DNA of 64,000 bases, from contig NZ_JAIWZC010000001.1 in NCBI RefSeq assembly GCF_020297485.1, positions 4,526,001 through 4,590,000 of the forward strand, written 5' to 3'. Positions within the stretch are counted from its first letter, which is position 1; each line of letters begins with the position of its first letter. Source of the stretch: Enterocloster clostridioformis. GTDB lineage: Bacteria; Bacillota; Clostridia; Lachnospirales; Lachnospiraceae. Below are positions 6,441-14,958 of this stretch, piece after piece. The notes beneath the pieces were generated by a model that did not search any database, was not told where the DNA came from, and worked only from the letters and a program-made list of their open reading frames with translations. Position numbers and translations under genes: made by a program.

Positions 6441-8297
6441 CTACCGGTTCAGATACCGCCACAGTGTAGTCCGGCTGATTCCCAGCTTCTTAGCCGCGGA
6501 TGTCTGGTTGCCGCCGCAGGTTTTCAGCACATAGCGCACAATATCCCGGTTCATCCCGTCCAGGGACTGGCTGGTATCCAGATGGAATGAAACCGGATAA
6601 GGATCCGGCGGCGTATTGCTCTGCGTATCAGCAGCCGTGTCTTTGCCGGAGCCACCCAGGGGTGTACGTGCCGGAAGGGGGAATCCGGAAAACAGGACAT
6701 CTTCCCTCCGGATTACCTCCTGTATGGTCTGAGCGCAGATATAGGGCCCTTCTGTCCGTATGACGGCTTCTTTCAGAATCCGCTTGAACTGGGTTCTGTT
6801 GTAGGGATAGTCGTATTGCTCTAAAAGCGCAGCGGCCTCGTCGTCAACCCCCACAACCTGCCGGCCCAGCTCCTGGTTCAGGGTATTGATATAGAGACCG
6901 GCGGATGAGATGATGTCCTCCTTTTGTTCCCGCAGCGGCTTGATGGGAACCAGGATGCATCCCAGGGCATTGGTGTATTCAAACACCACATGGGGAGTGG
7001 CGCTTCCCGCGGGCTGGGTGCAGGAGAATATCAAATGATTGCGGACATGCATGTTTGTGTCCAGTATGATGGAGAGCAGCTGTTTCTGCTTTGTTTTTTG
7101 CAGCGCGTCCAGATTGGAAATATAGATGGTATTTCCATTGTCCGTAAAGGGTGAGTTGTAATGCTTTGTGATGAAGTCCCAGCTTTTATCACTGATAAGG
7201 GAGCAGTTGATGACGTAGAGGGGATTGTCACACAGAGGACTTTTGGCGTAATAGATATGGGCCACCCGGTCCTTTCCCGTGCCGATTTCCCCGGTTATCA
7301 TAAGACTTAAGGGGGAAGGGGCAGCCTCCTCGGTGTTGGTGAGAATTTCCCGCGCCAGCTCCGTATTGCTGTAAAAGCTGTCCATAAAGCTGTCCTCCGC
7401 CGACTGTTTGTCCATGATGGTCACCCCGTATTTTGAGTAGGCCAGGGGGATTTCTGAGCGCATGATGTGGAATATGATGTAGGGACTCAGGGTCTCATCC
7501 ACCAGATGGGAGGTGATGGAGTACATCTGGTTGTTTACTGTTATAAAGAAGGCGCGCTTCCGGCCGGCGCAGCACTGCTCCAGTTCATTCTGAAGCTTTG
7601 CCTGTATAGGGACGGCTATTTCGTCCTCCAGTGTGGTGTAGAGGCACTCGCCTGTCCGGGACAGCACAAGGAAGCGGTTGGCGCTGCTGTCCAAAAGCTG
7701 GTGCATAAGGGACAGGGAGTGGTATAAATCCCTGTGGGTCTGCCACGTATAGACTGCCTGGTCAACGGCGGCTTTCAGGCTTTCCATGCTGGAGGTGAGA
7801 AGAATAGGGGTTATGCCAATCAGCTTTGCATAGTTGTAGGGCACCGTATCACATATGACGGTCTTGTAGCCCTGCTCCTTTAATTTGTCCAGCAGGGAGC
7901 TGGCCTCGGACGTGGTGTTGATGGAAAATATATCCGTGGGCATCTTAAGTACATTGCATATGCTTTTGGCGATGGTGGTCAGGGAACGGAATCCCAGGAC
8001 CGCGAATTTGGTCTTTGTATTCTCTGCTGTTTTCAGGCAGAGGAGCACGTCATAATAATCAATTCCAATATCAATTACAGGAATGGGTACACCCTTTGCA
8101 ATGCGGCTGGCTGTGTTGGCCCTTGAGATGATGATGTCATAGTTTCTGTAATGTTCCTTTGCTAGGGAAAGTCCTGTCTCCACATTGCCAAGCATGGCTG
8201 TCAGCTGGATATCATCCCTCTGGCTTCCGTATCGTTTCATTAATGTTACCAATCCCTTATAGGGAGCAATTCCAAGTATCCTGACTTTTTCGCCCAT
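6441..8297 (-). CDS. PrpR-like AAA+ transcriptional regulator lacking the GAFTGA loop
   Basis: This 618-residue regulator faces away from the sugar-acid operon at 8461-14109 and is its obvious candidate controller. The N-terminal third looks like a PrpR_N sensor (VRILGIAPYKGLVTLMKR, YDIIISRANTA, VIDIGIDYYDVL). A middle PAS-like region follows. A sigma-54-activator type AAA+ domain begins at Walker A GEIGTGKD, and a Fis-type helix-turn-helix ends the protein (GGNQTSAAKKLGISRTTLWR). The segment where GAFTGA should be reads NSPFTDNGNTIYISNLDAL, and the Walker B acidic pair is absent. It therefore probably cannot remodel sigma-54 and may act as a conventional regulator. The start at 8297 is chosen because AGAGGAGG lies 5 bases before that ATG. 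Confidence 0.82.
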   Translation of the reverse strand: MGEKVRILGIAPYKGLVTLMKRYGSQRDDIQLTAMLGNVETGLSLAKEHYRNYDIIISRANTASRIAKGVPIPVIDIGIDYYDVLLCLKTAENTKTKFAVLGFRSLTTIAKSICNVLKMPTDIFSINTTSEASSLLDKLKEQGYKTVICDTVPYNYAKLIGITPILLTSSMESLKAAVDQAVYTWQTHRDLYHSLSLMHQLLDSSANRFLVLSRTGECLYTTLEDEIAVPIQAKLQNELEQCCAGRKRAFFITVNNQMYSITSHLVDETLSPYIIFHIMRSEIPLAYSKYGVTIMDKQSAEDSFMDSFYSNTELAREILTNTEEAAPSPLSLMITGEIGTGKDRVAHIYYAKSPLCDNPLYVINCSLISDKSWDFITKHYNSPFTDNGNTIYISNLDALQKTKQKQLLSIILDTNMHVRNHLIFSCTQPAGSATPHVVFEYTNALGCILVPIKPLREQKEDIISSAGLYINTLNQELGRQVVGVDDEAAALLEQYDYPYNRTQFKRILKEAVIRTEGPYICAQTIQEVIRREDVLFSGFPLPARTPLGGSGKDTAADTQSNTPPDPYPVSFHLDTSQSLDGMNRDIVRYVLKTCGGNQTSAAKKLGISRTTLWRYLNR

Positions 8298-8413
8298 TCT
8301 GCCTCCTCTGGAATACGTATCTTCCGAATGTTGCAATTTTAAACATATTATACAGCATTTTCCTTGAATTGAAAAGGCTTCCTATATTACAATAAATTAT
8401 GGAGCTGGTGAAA

Positions 8414-8429
8414 GAAACTGATATGTTTC
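8414..8429. promoter_or_regulatory. Dyad GAAAC-N6-GTTTC between divergent genes, candidate operator
   Basis: GAAAC (8414-8418) and GTTTC (8425-8429) form an inverted repeat with a 6-base spacer. It lies in the only gap between the PrpR-like regulator and the kinase gene. A possible TTGAAT (8364) and an AT-rich -10 lie upstream. Confidence 0.4.
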
Positions 8430-8460
8430 AAAAATGAACGATAAAGGAAGTTGGGAACCA

Positions 8461-9690
8461 ATGGAAGATAGATATCTGATTATCGCGGATGATTTTACAG
8501 GGGCAAATGATACGGGAGTGCAGCTAAAGAGGAGAGGATATCCGACGGAGGTCCTGTTTGCCGGAAAACCGGTGGATTCACAAAAGTCTATTGTGATTGA
8601 TACGGAGAGCAGGAACGCTTTGCCAGGCCACGCCTATGAAATCGTGCGTCATTCATTGGAACAGGTAGATTTCGGACAGTTTTGCTACATAATAAAGAAA
8701 GTGGACTCCACCATGAGAGGAAACATTTCCCAGGAAATAAAGGCAGTGGATGACGCCTTCCGCCCGGATCTGGTGGTGTTTGCCCCGGCTCTTCCCGCGC
8801 TGGGAAGGACCACCATGGACGGAGTGCAGTGTCTGAACGGCGTGGAAATCTGTAAAACAGAATTATCCAAGGACCCCAAGAACCCGGTGATGGAGGATAA
8901 TCTGGTAAAGCTGCTGGAGCAGGTTTATGAGGAACCGGTACAGTTAAAATACCTGCCGGACGTAAGAAGCCAGTCCTTTTCCTTTGACAGGGGCAGGATC
9001 TTTGTCTGTGACGCCGAGTCGGATGACGACTTGAAACGGATCATTGCCGCGGCCAGACAGGACGGGCGGCGGACCCTTTATGTGGGAACTGCGGGAATGG
9101 CCGACAATCTGATGGAACTGGAGAAGCCCACCCTTCCGTCCTTTGGCGTGGTGGCCAGCATCAGTTCGGTGGCCAATGAACAGATGCGTTACTGCGAAAG
9201 GGCCGGATACGCAATGGTCAAGGTGCCTGTAGCCCGGATTATGACGGGAACAGCCCGGCCTGAGGATTACCGCGATATGGCTGTGGAATATCTAAAGAGC
9301 GGAAGGGATACCATCCTTCTTACGGATACGGCTTATGACAGGGAATTGATTGAGCTGTCCCAGGAGGTGGGAGAGAAAAGCGGGATGGACCTGACCGAGG
9401 TGGGAGACTATGTCCGCTCACTCATAGGCAGGATGGCAAAAGAGGTGCTGGACTCGGCAGCGGTGTCGGGAGTATATCTTACCGGAGGTGATACGGCCCT
9501 GGGAATGCTCATGAACATCGGGGCCGACGGTTCGGAGATACTGGCTGAAATCCTGGTTGGCGTTCCGCTGGTGAGGGTTAAGGGCGGAGCCTATGAGGGA
9601 CTTAAACTGGTAACAAAGGCAGGGGCTTTCGGCACAGAGGATGCGGCGGCCTTTGCCATGAGAAAAATAAAAGAAAGAGGAGGAATATAA
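8461..9690 (+). CDS. Four-carbon acid sugar kinase family protein (DUF1537)
   Basis: This 409-residue cytosolic kinase belongs to the OtnK/DtnK group, which phosphorylates C4 sugar acids such as D-threonate or erythronate at O4. The N-terminal motif LIIADDFTGANDTGVQL and KKVDSTMRGNISQEI are family signatures. The C-terminal nucleotide-binding domain has YLTGGDTALGML and VRVKGGAYEGLKLVTKAGAFG. The start at 8461 (AAGGAAG 10 bases upstream) is preferred over an ATG at 8434 that has no nearby ribosome binding site. It is first in an operon with larA, glycerate kinase, kdgT and pdxA; gaps are 3 to 15 bases or overlaps. The kinase-pdxA pair matches the known D-threonate pathway (DtnK then PdxA2). 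Confidence 0.88.
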   Translation: MEDRYLIIADDFTGANDTGVQLKRRGYPTEVLFAGKPVDSQKSIVIDTESRNALPGHAYEIVRHSLEQVDFGQFCYIIKKVDSTMRGNISQEIKAVDDAFRPDLVVFAPALPALGRTTMDGVQCLNGVEICKTELSKDPKNPVMEDNLVKLLEQVYEEPVQLKYLPDVRSQSFSFDRGRIFVCDAESDDDLKRIIAAARQDGRRTLYVGTAGMADNLMELEKPTLPSFGVVASISSVANEQMRYCERAGYAMVKVPVARIMTGTARPEDYRDMAVEYLKSGRDTILLTDTAYDRELIELSQEVGEKSGMDLTEVGDYVRSLIGRMAKEVLDSAAVSGVYLTGGDTALGMLMNIGADGSEILAEILVGVPLVRVKGGAYEGLKLVTKAGAFGTEDAAAFAMRKIKERGGI

Positions 9691-9693
9691 CCC

Positions 9694-10971
9694 ATGAGAG
9701 AATTTTTACTGCCTTATGGAAAGGAAACACTGAAAGCGGAAATTGAGGAGGAGCATCTGGCTGGTGTGCTTGTATCAGAACTTCATGATTACAAGGCCCC
9801 CATGGAGGGAAGCCGGCTGGTGCAGGAGGCACTGGAGCATCCCATCGGGACTCCCAGGCTATGCGACATGGCCATTGACAAGAAGAAGGTTGTGGTCATT
9901 TCTTCCGACCACACAAGGCCTGTGCCCAGCCACATTATCATGCCTCTTATCCTGAAGGAAATCCGCAGAGGGAATCCGGATGCTGAGATTACCATTCTTA
10001 TATCCACGGGACTTCACAGGGAGACCACAAGGGAGGAGCTGGAGTCAAAGTTTGGCCCTGAGATTACGGAAAATGAGACCATCATAGTCCATGACTGTGA
10101 TGATACGGATAATATGGTCTATCTGGGCAAGCTGCCTTCAGGCGGAAACCTGTATATCAACAAACTGGCAGTGGAAGCAGACCTGCTGGTTGCGGAAGGA
10201 TTTATTGAGCCCCATTTCTTTGCCGGATTTTCAGGCGGTAGAAAAAGCGTGCTTCCGGGCGTGGCCAGCCGTGAGACGGTTATGTACAACCATAACTCGG
10301 CCTTTATCGGCGATCCCCACTCCAGGACCGGCATCATTGAGGGCAACCCCATTCACAATGACATGCTGTACGCCGCCAGGGTGGCGGGACTGGACTTTAT
10401 CGTCAATGTGGTGATTGACTCCGCCCATGACCCCATTTTTGCAGTGGCGGGGGACTGCGACCTGGCCCACCGTGTGGGCAGGGAATTCCTGGCTTCCAAG
10501 TGCCAGGTGGATGCCGTACCAGCGGATATCGTAATATCCACAAACGGAGGCTATCCTCTGGACCAGAATATTTACCAGTCCGTAAAGGGCATGACGGCAG
10601 CAGAGGTGACGGTGAAGGAGGGGGGAGTCATCATCATGCTCTCCAAGGCAGCGGACGGCCACGGCGGCAAGTATTTCCATGAGACCTTCCGGGACGAAAA
10701 GGACTTAAACCGCATGATGAAGACCTTTATGGACAGAAAACCGGAGGAAACCATCATAGACCAATGGCAGTCACAGATTTTTGCCAGGGTCATGTTAAAG
10801 GCCAGGATTGTGTTTGTGTCCTCCTGCGACGATAAACTGGTGGAGGAGCTTCACATGATTCCGGCCCACACCATGGAGGAGGCCCTGGAAAAGGCAAAGG
10901 CAATGGTTGATAAGGAAGATTATAAGGTAACAGTGATTCCGGACGGCGTGTCTGTCATCGTAAGAGGATAA
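9694..10971 (+). CDS. larA: LarA-family nickel-dependent hydroxyacid racemase/epimerase
   Basis: This 425-residue protein is a LarA homolog. Lactate racemase LarA uses a nickel-pincer nucleotide to move hydride at the alpha carbon of 2-hydroxyacids. Conserved parts are SSDHTRPVPS, ISTGLHR, EPHFFAGFSGGRKSVLPG (His and the cofactor-attaching Lys), and HNSAFIGDPHSRTG. The cofactor makers LarB, LarC and LarE are not in the window. Only 3 bases separate it from the kinase stop, and glycerate kinase follows 15 bases after. Its place between a C4-acid kinase and a PdxA-type enzyme suggests a C4 sugar acid epimerase rather than lactate racemase; that substrate is inference. Confidence 0.87.
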   Translation: MREFLLPYGKETLKAEIEEEHLAGVLVSELHDYKAPMEGSRLVQEALEHPIGTPRLCDMAIDKKKVVVISSDHTRPVPSHIIMPLILKEIRRGNPDAEITILISTGLHRETTREELESKFGPEITENETIIVHDCDDTDNMVYLGKLPSGGNLYINKLAVEADLLVAEGFIEPHFFAGFSGGRKSVLPGVASRETVMYNHNSAFIGDPHSRTGIIEGNPIHNDMLYAARVAGLDFIVNVVIDSAHDPIFAVAGDCDLAHRVGREFLASKCQVDAVPADIVISTNGGYPLDQNIYQSVKGMTAAEVTVKEGGVIIMLSKAADGHGGKYFHETFRDEKDLNRMMKTFMDRKPEETIIDQWQSQIFARVMLKARIVFVSSCDDKLVEELHMIPAHTMEEALEKAKAMVDKEDYKVTVIPDGVSVIVRG

Positions 10972-10986
10972 GAGGGGGATACGGAT

Positions 10987-12129
10987 TTGAAGTTTATATT
11001 AATACCTGATTCATTTAAGGGGACGTTGAGTTCCAGCCAGATTTGCGCAGTGATGGATGAGAAGATAAAAAAGCATTTTCCCGACAGCCGGACCGTCTCC
11101 ATACCTGTTGCAGACGGGGGAGAGGGCTCCGTGGATGCCTTTATCACGGCAGTGGGCGGCGTTAAGGAATATGTCACGGTTAAGAATCCCTATTTTGAGG
11201 ACATGGAGTCCTATTTCGGGCTGATAGACGGAGGGCAGACAGCTGTCATCGAGATGGCGTCCTGCGCAGGGCTTCCCCTGGTGGAGGACAGGAAGGATCC
11301 AAGGCTTACCACCACCTATGGGGTGGGGCAGCTGATTCTTGCGGCGGCCGGTAAGGGGGTAAAGAAAATCATTGTGGGCCTGGGGGGCTCCTCCACCAAT
11401 GACGGCGGCTGCGGCGCCGCGGCCGCGGCGGGTATCAGGTTTTATGACAGGGGCGGCAGGGAATTCATTCCCACCGGCGGAACCACTGCCGATATCGACA
11501 GAATCGACCTGTCAGGAAGGGACAGTCTCCTGGAACAGGTGGAAATCGTTACCATGTGCGATATTGATAATCCCATGTACGGACCTGCGGGAGCCTCCTT
11601 TATCTTCGGCCCCCAAAAGGGAGCGGATGAGGCCATGGTCCTTCAGCTGGACGAGGGAATCAGGAATTTGAGCAGGGCCATTGCCCAGGCAACGGGCACC
11701 GATATAAGCCAGGTGCCGGGAACCGGGGCAGCCGGAGCCATGGGAGCAGGTATGATTGCATTCTTTGGTTCCAGGCTTCAGATGGGGATTCAGACCGTGC
11801 TGGATACGGTGAAGTTTGATGAAATCATAGGCGACGCGGACTATATCCTTACAGGCGAAGGAAAGCTGGATTCCCAGAGCCTTCGGGGCAAGGTAGTGAT
11901 TGGAATTGCAAAGAGGGCTAATAAGCAGGCCAAAGCCGTGATTGCGGTGGTAGGCGGGGCAGATGACGACGAGATAGGAAAGGCCTACGATATGGGCGTG
12001 ACAGCGGTGTTCCCCATTAACAGGCTTCCTCAGGATTTTTCCGTCAGCAGGCACCGCAGCCAGGAGAACCTGGCTTATACGGTAGATAATATTATCAGGC
12101 TTATAAAAGCCGGACAGGGGGAACATTAA
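10987..12129 (+). CDS. Glycerate 2-kinase (GarK/GlxK family)
   Basis: This 380-residue kinase phosphorylates glycerate to 2-phosphoglycerate. Signatures are LIPDSFKGTLSS, PVADGGEGSVDAF, GLGGSSTNDGGCGAA, FIFGPQKGA, GTGAAGAMGAG and LTGEGKLDSQS. It starts with TTG at 10987 after AGAGGGGGAT and lies between larA and kdgT in one tight operon. A paralog sits at 46773. Its presence implies that glycerate is either an intermediate or a co-substrate of this route. Confidence 0.92.
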   Translation: MKFILIPDSFKGTLSSSQICAVMDEKIKKHFPDSRTVSIPVADGGEGSVDAFITAVGGVKEYVTVKNPYFEDMESYFGLIDGGQTAVIEMASCAGLPLVEDRKDPRLTTTYGVGQLILAAAGKGVKKIIVGLGGSSTNDGGCGAAAAAGIRFYDRGGREFIPTGGTTADIDRIDLSGRDSLLEQVEIVTMCDIDNPMYGPAGASFIFGPQKGADEAMVLQLDEGIRNLSRAIAQATGTDISQVPGTGAAGAMGAGMIAFFGSRLQMGIQTVLDTVKFDEIIGDADYILTGEGKLDSQSLRGKVVIGIAKRANKQAKAVIAVVGGADDDEIGKAYDMGVTAVFPINRLPQDFSVSRHRSQENLAYTVDNIIRLIKAGQGEH

Positions 12130-12131
12130 GT

Positions 12132-13085
12132 ATGAAGATTTTACAGGCAGTTAAGAAGATTCCGGGAGGATTGATGGTAGTACCGCTGCTTCTGGGAGCA
12201 ATTGTCAACACCTTTTTCGGAAATGTTTTGTGGAGCGCCTTTGACGGTACATTCACTACATATCTGTGGAAATCAGGAGCCATGCCCATTCTGGCTGTTT
12301 TTATTTTCTGTAACGCCACTACCATTAATTTTAAAAAGGCCGGCGTTACGGTATATAAAGGCATGCTTATCACGGCAGTAAAAGTTGGAGTGGGTATTAT
12401 CATCGGACTGATCTGCGGTACTCTTTTTGGAGAGAAGGGTTTCCTGGGTCTTTCCACCCTGGCTATTGTAGGCGCTCTGGCTAACTCCAACGGCGGACTG
12501 TACGCGGCCCTGGCCGGAGAGTACGGAGATGCGACCGACGTAGGCGCCGTTTCCATTCTTTCCATCAATGACGGCCCCTTCTTTACCATGGTTGCCCTGG
12601 GAGCCGCCGGTGTTGCCAAGATACCCATGTCTATCCTGATAGGCTGTATTGTCCCTGTCATCGTGGGATGCATACTGGGCAACCTGGACGAAGATATCCG
12701 CAAGTTCTGTGAACCGGGCGCCACCATGCTGATTCCCTTCTTCGCATTTCCTCTGGGGGCGGGACTGAACATCATGAACCTGTTAAAGGCAGGAGGCCCC
12801 GGAATCCTTCTGGGCGTTGCCTGTACCCTGATTACCGGTCTGGCGGGCTATCTGGTTTATAAGCTGCTGCGCATGGACCACCCGGAAGTGGGCGGAGCCA
12901 TTGGAACCACAGCCGGCAACGCGGCTGCCACGCCGGCGTCGGTAGCAGCTGTGGACGCCACACTTCTGGCGGTGGCGGAGGCCGCCACTGCACAGATTAC
13001 CGCTGCTATCATTGTGACAGCTATCCTTTGTCCCGTATTAGTTTCTTATCTGCATAAAATAGAGGTGCGTAAGCGTGGAAGATAG
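12132..13085 (+). CDS. kdgT: 2-keto-3-deoxygluconate permease family transporter
   Basis: This 317-residue membrane protein has about ten hydrophobic segments and the KdgT family start KKIPGGLMVVPLLLGAIVNT. Family members carry 2-keto-3-deoxygluconate or related sugar acids by proton symport. Here it probably imports the C4 acid handled by the neighbouring kinase and LarA. It starts 2 bases after the glycerate kinase stop, and its last 11 bases overlap the next gene. A second KdgT is at 50516-51544 on the other strand. Confidence 0.9.
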   Translation: MKILQAVKKIPGGLMVVPLLLGAIVNTFFGNVLWSAFDGTFTTYLWKSGAMPILAVFIFCNATTINFKKAGVTVYKGMLITAVKVGVGIIIGLICGTLFGEKGFLGLSTLAIVGALANSNGGLYAALAGEYGDATDVGAVSILSINDGPFFTMVALGAAGVAKIPMSILIGCIVPVIVGCILGNLDEDIRKFCEPGATMLIPFFAFPLGAGLNIMNLLKAGGPGILLGVACTLITGLAGYLVYKLLRMDHPEVGGAIGTTAGNAAATPASVAAVDATLLAVAEAATAQITAAIIVTAILCPVLVSYLHKIEVRKRGR

Positions 13086-14109
13086 AAAAATAATAGGTAT
13101 TACCATGGGTGACCCGGCCAGCATAGGCCCCGAGATTACCGTGAAGGCCCTGGCCGACCAGTCCATATACGAAGCATGCAGGCCCATTGTTGTGGGAGAT
13201 GCCTGTGTCCTGGAAGCCGCGCTGAAAATCGTGGGACATGAGGAAATGACTGTCCGGGCAGTAAAGGATGTGAGGGATGCTGTTTTTACCCACGGTACCA
13301 TAGACGTACTGGACATGGGTCTGGTTTCCATGGATGAACTGGTGCGGGGGCAGGTGTCCGCCATGTGCGGGGACGCCGCGTTCCATTATGTGAAGAGGGT
13401 AATTGAACTTGCCATGGACGGACAGGTGGATGCCACTGTCACCAATGCCTTCAATAAGGAGGCTGTGAATCTGGCAGGACACCACTATTCCGGCCACACG
13501 GAGATTTATGCTGATTTGACCGGAACCAAAAACTATACCATGATGCTGGCCCATGAGAACGTGCGGGTGGTCCATGTGTCCACCCATGTGTCCCTGCGGG
13601 AGGCCTGCGACCGGGTTAAGAAGCAGCGCGTGCTGGATGTGATCCGGATTGGGGACAGGGCATGCAGGGAGATGGGGATTGAGAACCCCAGGATTGCAGT
13701 TGCCGGGCTGAATCCTCACAGCGGGGAGCACGGCCTGTTCGGGCAGGAGGAAATCCAGGAGATCATTCCTGCCATTGAGGCTGCCAGAGCAGAGGGAATC
13801 CAGGCCGAGGGCCCTGTGCCCCCGGATACCGTGTTCTCCAAGGCCAGAGGCGGCTGGTATGACATCGTGGTGGCCATGTATCATGACCAGGGACATATCC
13901 CCCTTAAGGTGGCGGGATTTGTATATAACCAGGAGAGGCAGGCCTGGGACGCGGTGGCCGGCGTAAACATCACCCTGGGACTTCCCGTCATCCGTGTATC
14001 CGTGGACCATGGAACGGCCTTTGACCAGGCGGGAACAGGAACAGCCAGCGAGCTGAGTCTGAAGAATTCTCTTGAGTACGCAGTCATGTTTGCCAGGAAC
14101 CGGAAGTAG
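13075..14109 (+). CDS. pdxA: PdxA-family (PdxA2) 4-phospho-hydroxyacid dehydrogenase
   Basis: This 344-residue oxidoreductase has the PdxA start IIGITMGDPASIGPEITVKA. Its metal-binding histidines lie in HHYSGHTE, LNPHSGEHGLFG and VAMYHDQGHIPLK, and the C-terminal VSVDHGTAFD is present. PdxA2 enzymes oxidise and decarboxylate D-threonate 4-phosphate or D-erythronate 4-phosphate to dihydroxyacetone phosphate. Operon position with a DUF1537 kinase favours that role over pyridoxine synthesis. The GTG start overlaps kdgT and has AGAGG 9 bases before it. The gene ends 26 bases from the convergent dppA stop with no clear terminator. Confidence 0.88.
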   Translation: MEDRKIIGITMGDPASIGPEITVKALADQSIYEACRPIVVGDACVLEAALKIVGHEEMTVRAVKDVRDAVFTHGTIDVLDMGLVSMDELVRGQVSAMCGDAAFHYVKRVIELAMDGQVDATVTNAFNKEAVNLAGHHYSGHTEIYADLTGTKNYTMMLAHENVRVVHVSTHVSLREACDRVKKQRVLDVIRIGDRACREMGIENPRIAVAGLNPHSGEHGLFGQEEIQEIIPAIEAARAEGIQAEGPVPPDTVFSKARGGWYDIVVAMYHDQGHIPLKVAGFVYNQERQAWDAVAGVNITLGLPVIRVSVDHGTAFDQAGTGTASELSLKNSLEYAVMFARNRK

Positions 14110-14134
14110 TATAGTGTATGCACGAATCCCCCGA

Positions 14135-14929
14135 TTACAGCACAAACATCCGGGCTGTCATCAATTCATTGATGGAGCGGGCGGTATAGGAGACCGTAAA
14201 ATCATCTGTCATCACCATTCCGGGATAATAGGAAGCCCTCAGCGCCCGGAAATGGTCTTTGAAGTTGATTTCCATGACAATGGTTTCAGGTACCTCCAGA
14301 TGGCAGGTATCCTTTGCGAGAAGGGCATTCTTTGCGCCTTCCTCGATGAGCTCCTGGGCCATCTCCGGCACCAGGTTGACGGTGGCCGCGCCCATGCCCT
14401 CCTTCACTGCCACTGCAGTGATGCGGGGATCGTACTCATGAACATGGCTGCAAAGATTTTTGTCGCCGCTGATGAATACAGATGGTACGCCCAGGGATGC
14501 GCCCACATAGGCGTGCATGAGAAATTCCGAAGCCAGCCTGCCGTTGAATTTAATGTAATTGGTCTTGCGGTTCATGGTGTGGGCCAGGGGGCTGCCGTTG
14601 GTACCGGCAGGAGAGTGGTATCCCACGAACATAAGGGCGTCAAAGCTCCCGTCCAGACCGCAGACCATGGAATCCGGGGAGTACTTCCAGCCCAGTATGA
14701 TTTTTGCCTCCCTGGGCAGAAGGGAGATATCCATGTTCCTGCCGGATTCATGGGCATCCTTTATGTAAATTTCTGTTGCACCGGCTGCCAGGGCTCCCCT
14801 GCATGCCGCGGCTGCCTCCAGGGTCATCTCCCTGGCCATGGGCCCGTGTTCCAAATCACCTAAGTTGGTTGAACTCCAGGAAGTGGAGCCGGCCACCCCC
14901 TCAAAGTCCACACTGATATAAACCTTCAT
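14135..14929 (-). CDS. dppA: M55 family D-aminopeptidase (DppA-type)
   Basis: This 264-residue cytosolic zinc peptidase resembles Bacillus DppA, which removes N-terminal D-Ala and other D-residues from short peptides. Metal ligands lie in YISVDFEGVAG (Asp, Glu), IKDAHESGRN (His) and FVGYHSPAGT (His). SGDKNLCSHVHE and ASYYPGM are further family motifs. It is the last gene of a minus-strand unit alr-M20-dppA, 29 bases after the M20 stop. A paralog is at 34337. Together with the adjacent dipeptide importer it suggests use of D-amino acid peptides. Confidence 0.92.
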   Translation of the reverse strand: MKVYISVDFEGVAGSTSWSSTNLGDLEHGPMAREMTLEAAAACRGALAAGATEIYIKDAHESGRNMDISLLPREAKIILGWKYSPDSMVCGLDGSFDALMFVGYHSPAGTNGSPLAHTMNRKTNYIKFNGRLASEFLMHAYVGASLGVPSVFISGDKNLCSHVHEYDPRITAVAVKEGMGAATVNLVPEMAQELIEEGAKNALLAKDTCHLEVPETIVMEINFKDHFRALRASYYPGMVMTDDFTVSYTARSINELMTARMFVL

Positions 14930-14958
14930 AATGTCATTCCTCCTGTATTCTGGTTATT

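Noticed and set aside
13021..14145. 374-codon minus-strand frame opposite pdxA
   Set aside because: It is antisense to a certain PdxA-family gene and is rich in His/Gly/Pro typical of shadow frames in GC-rich DNA.
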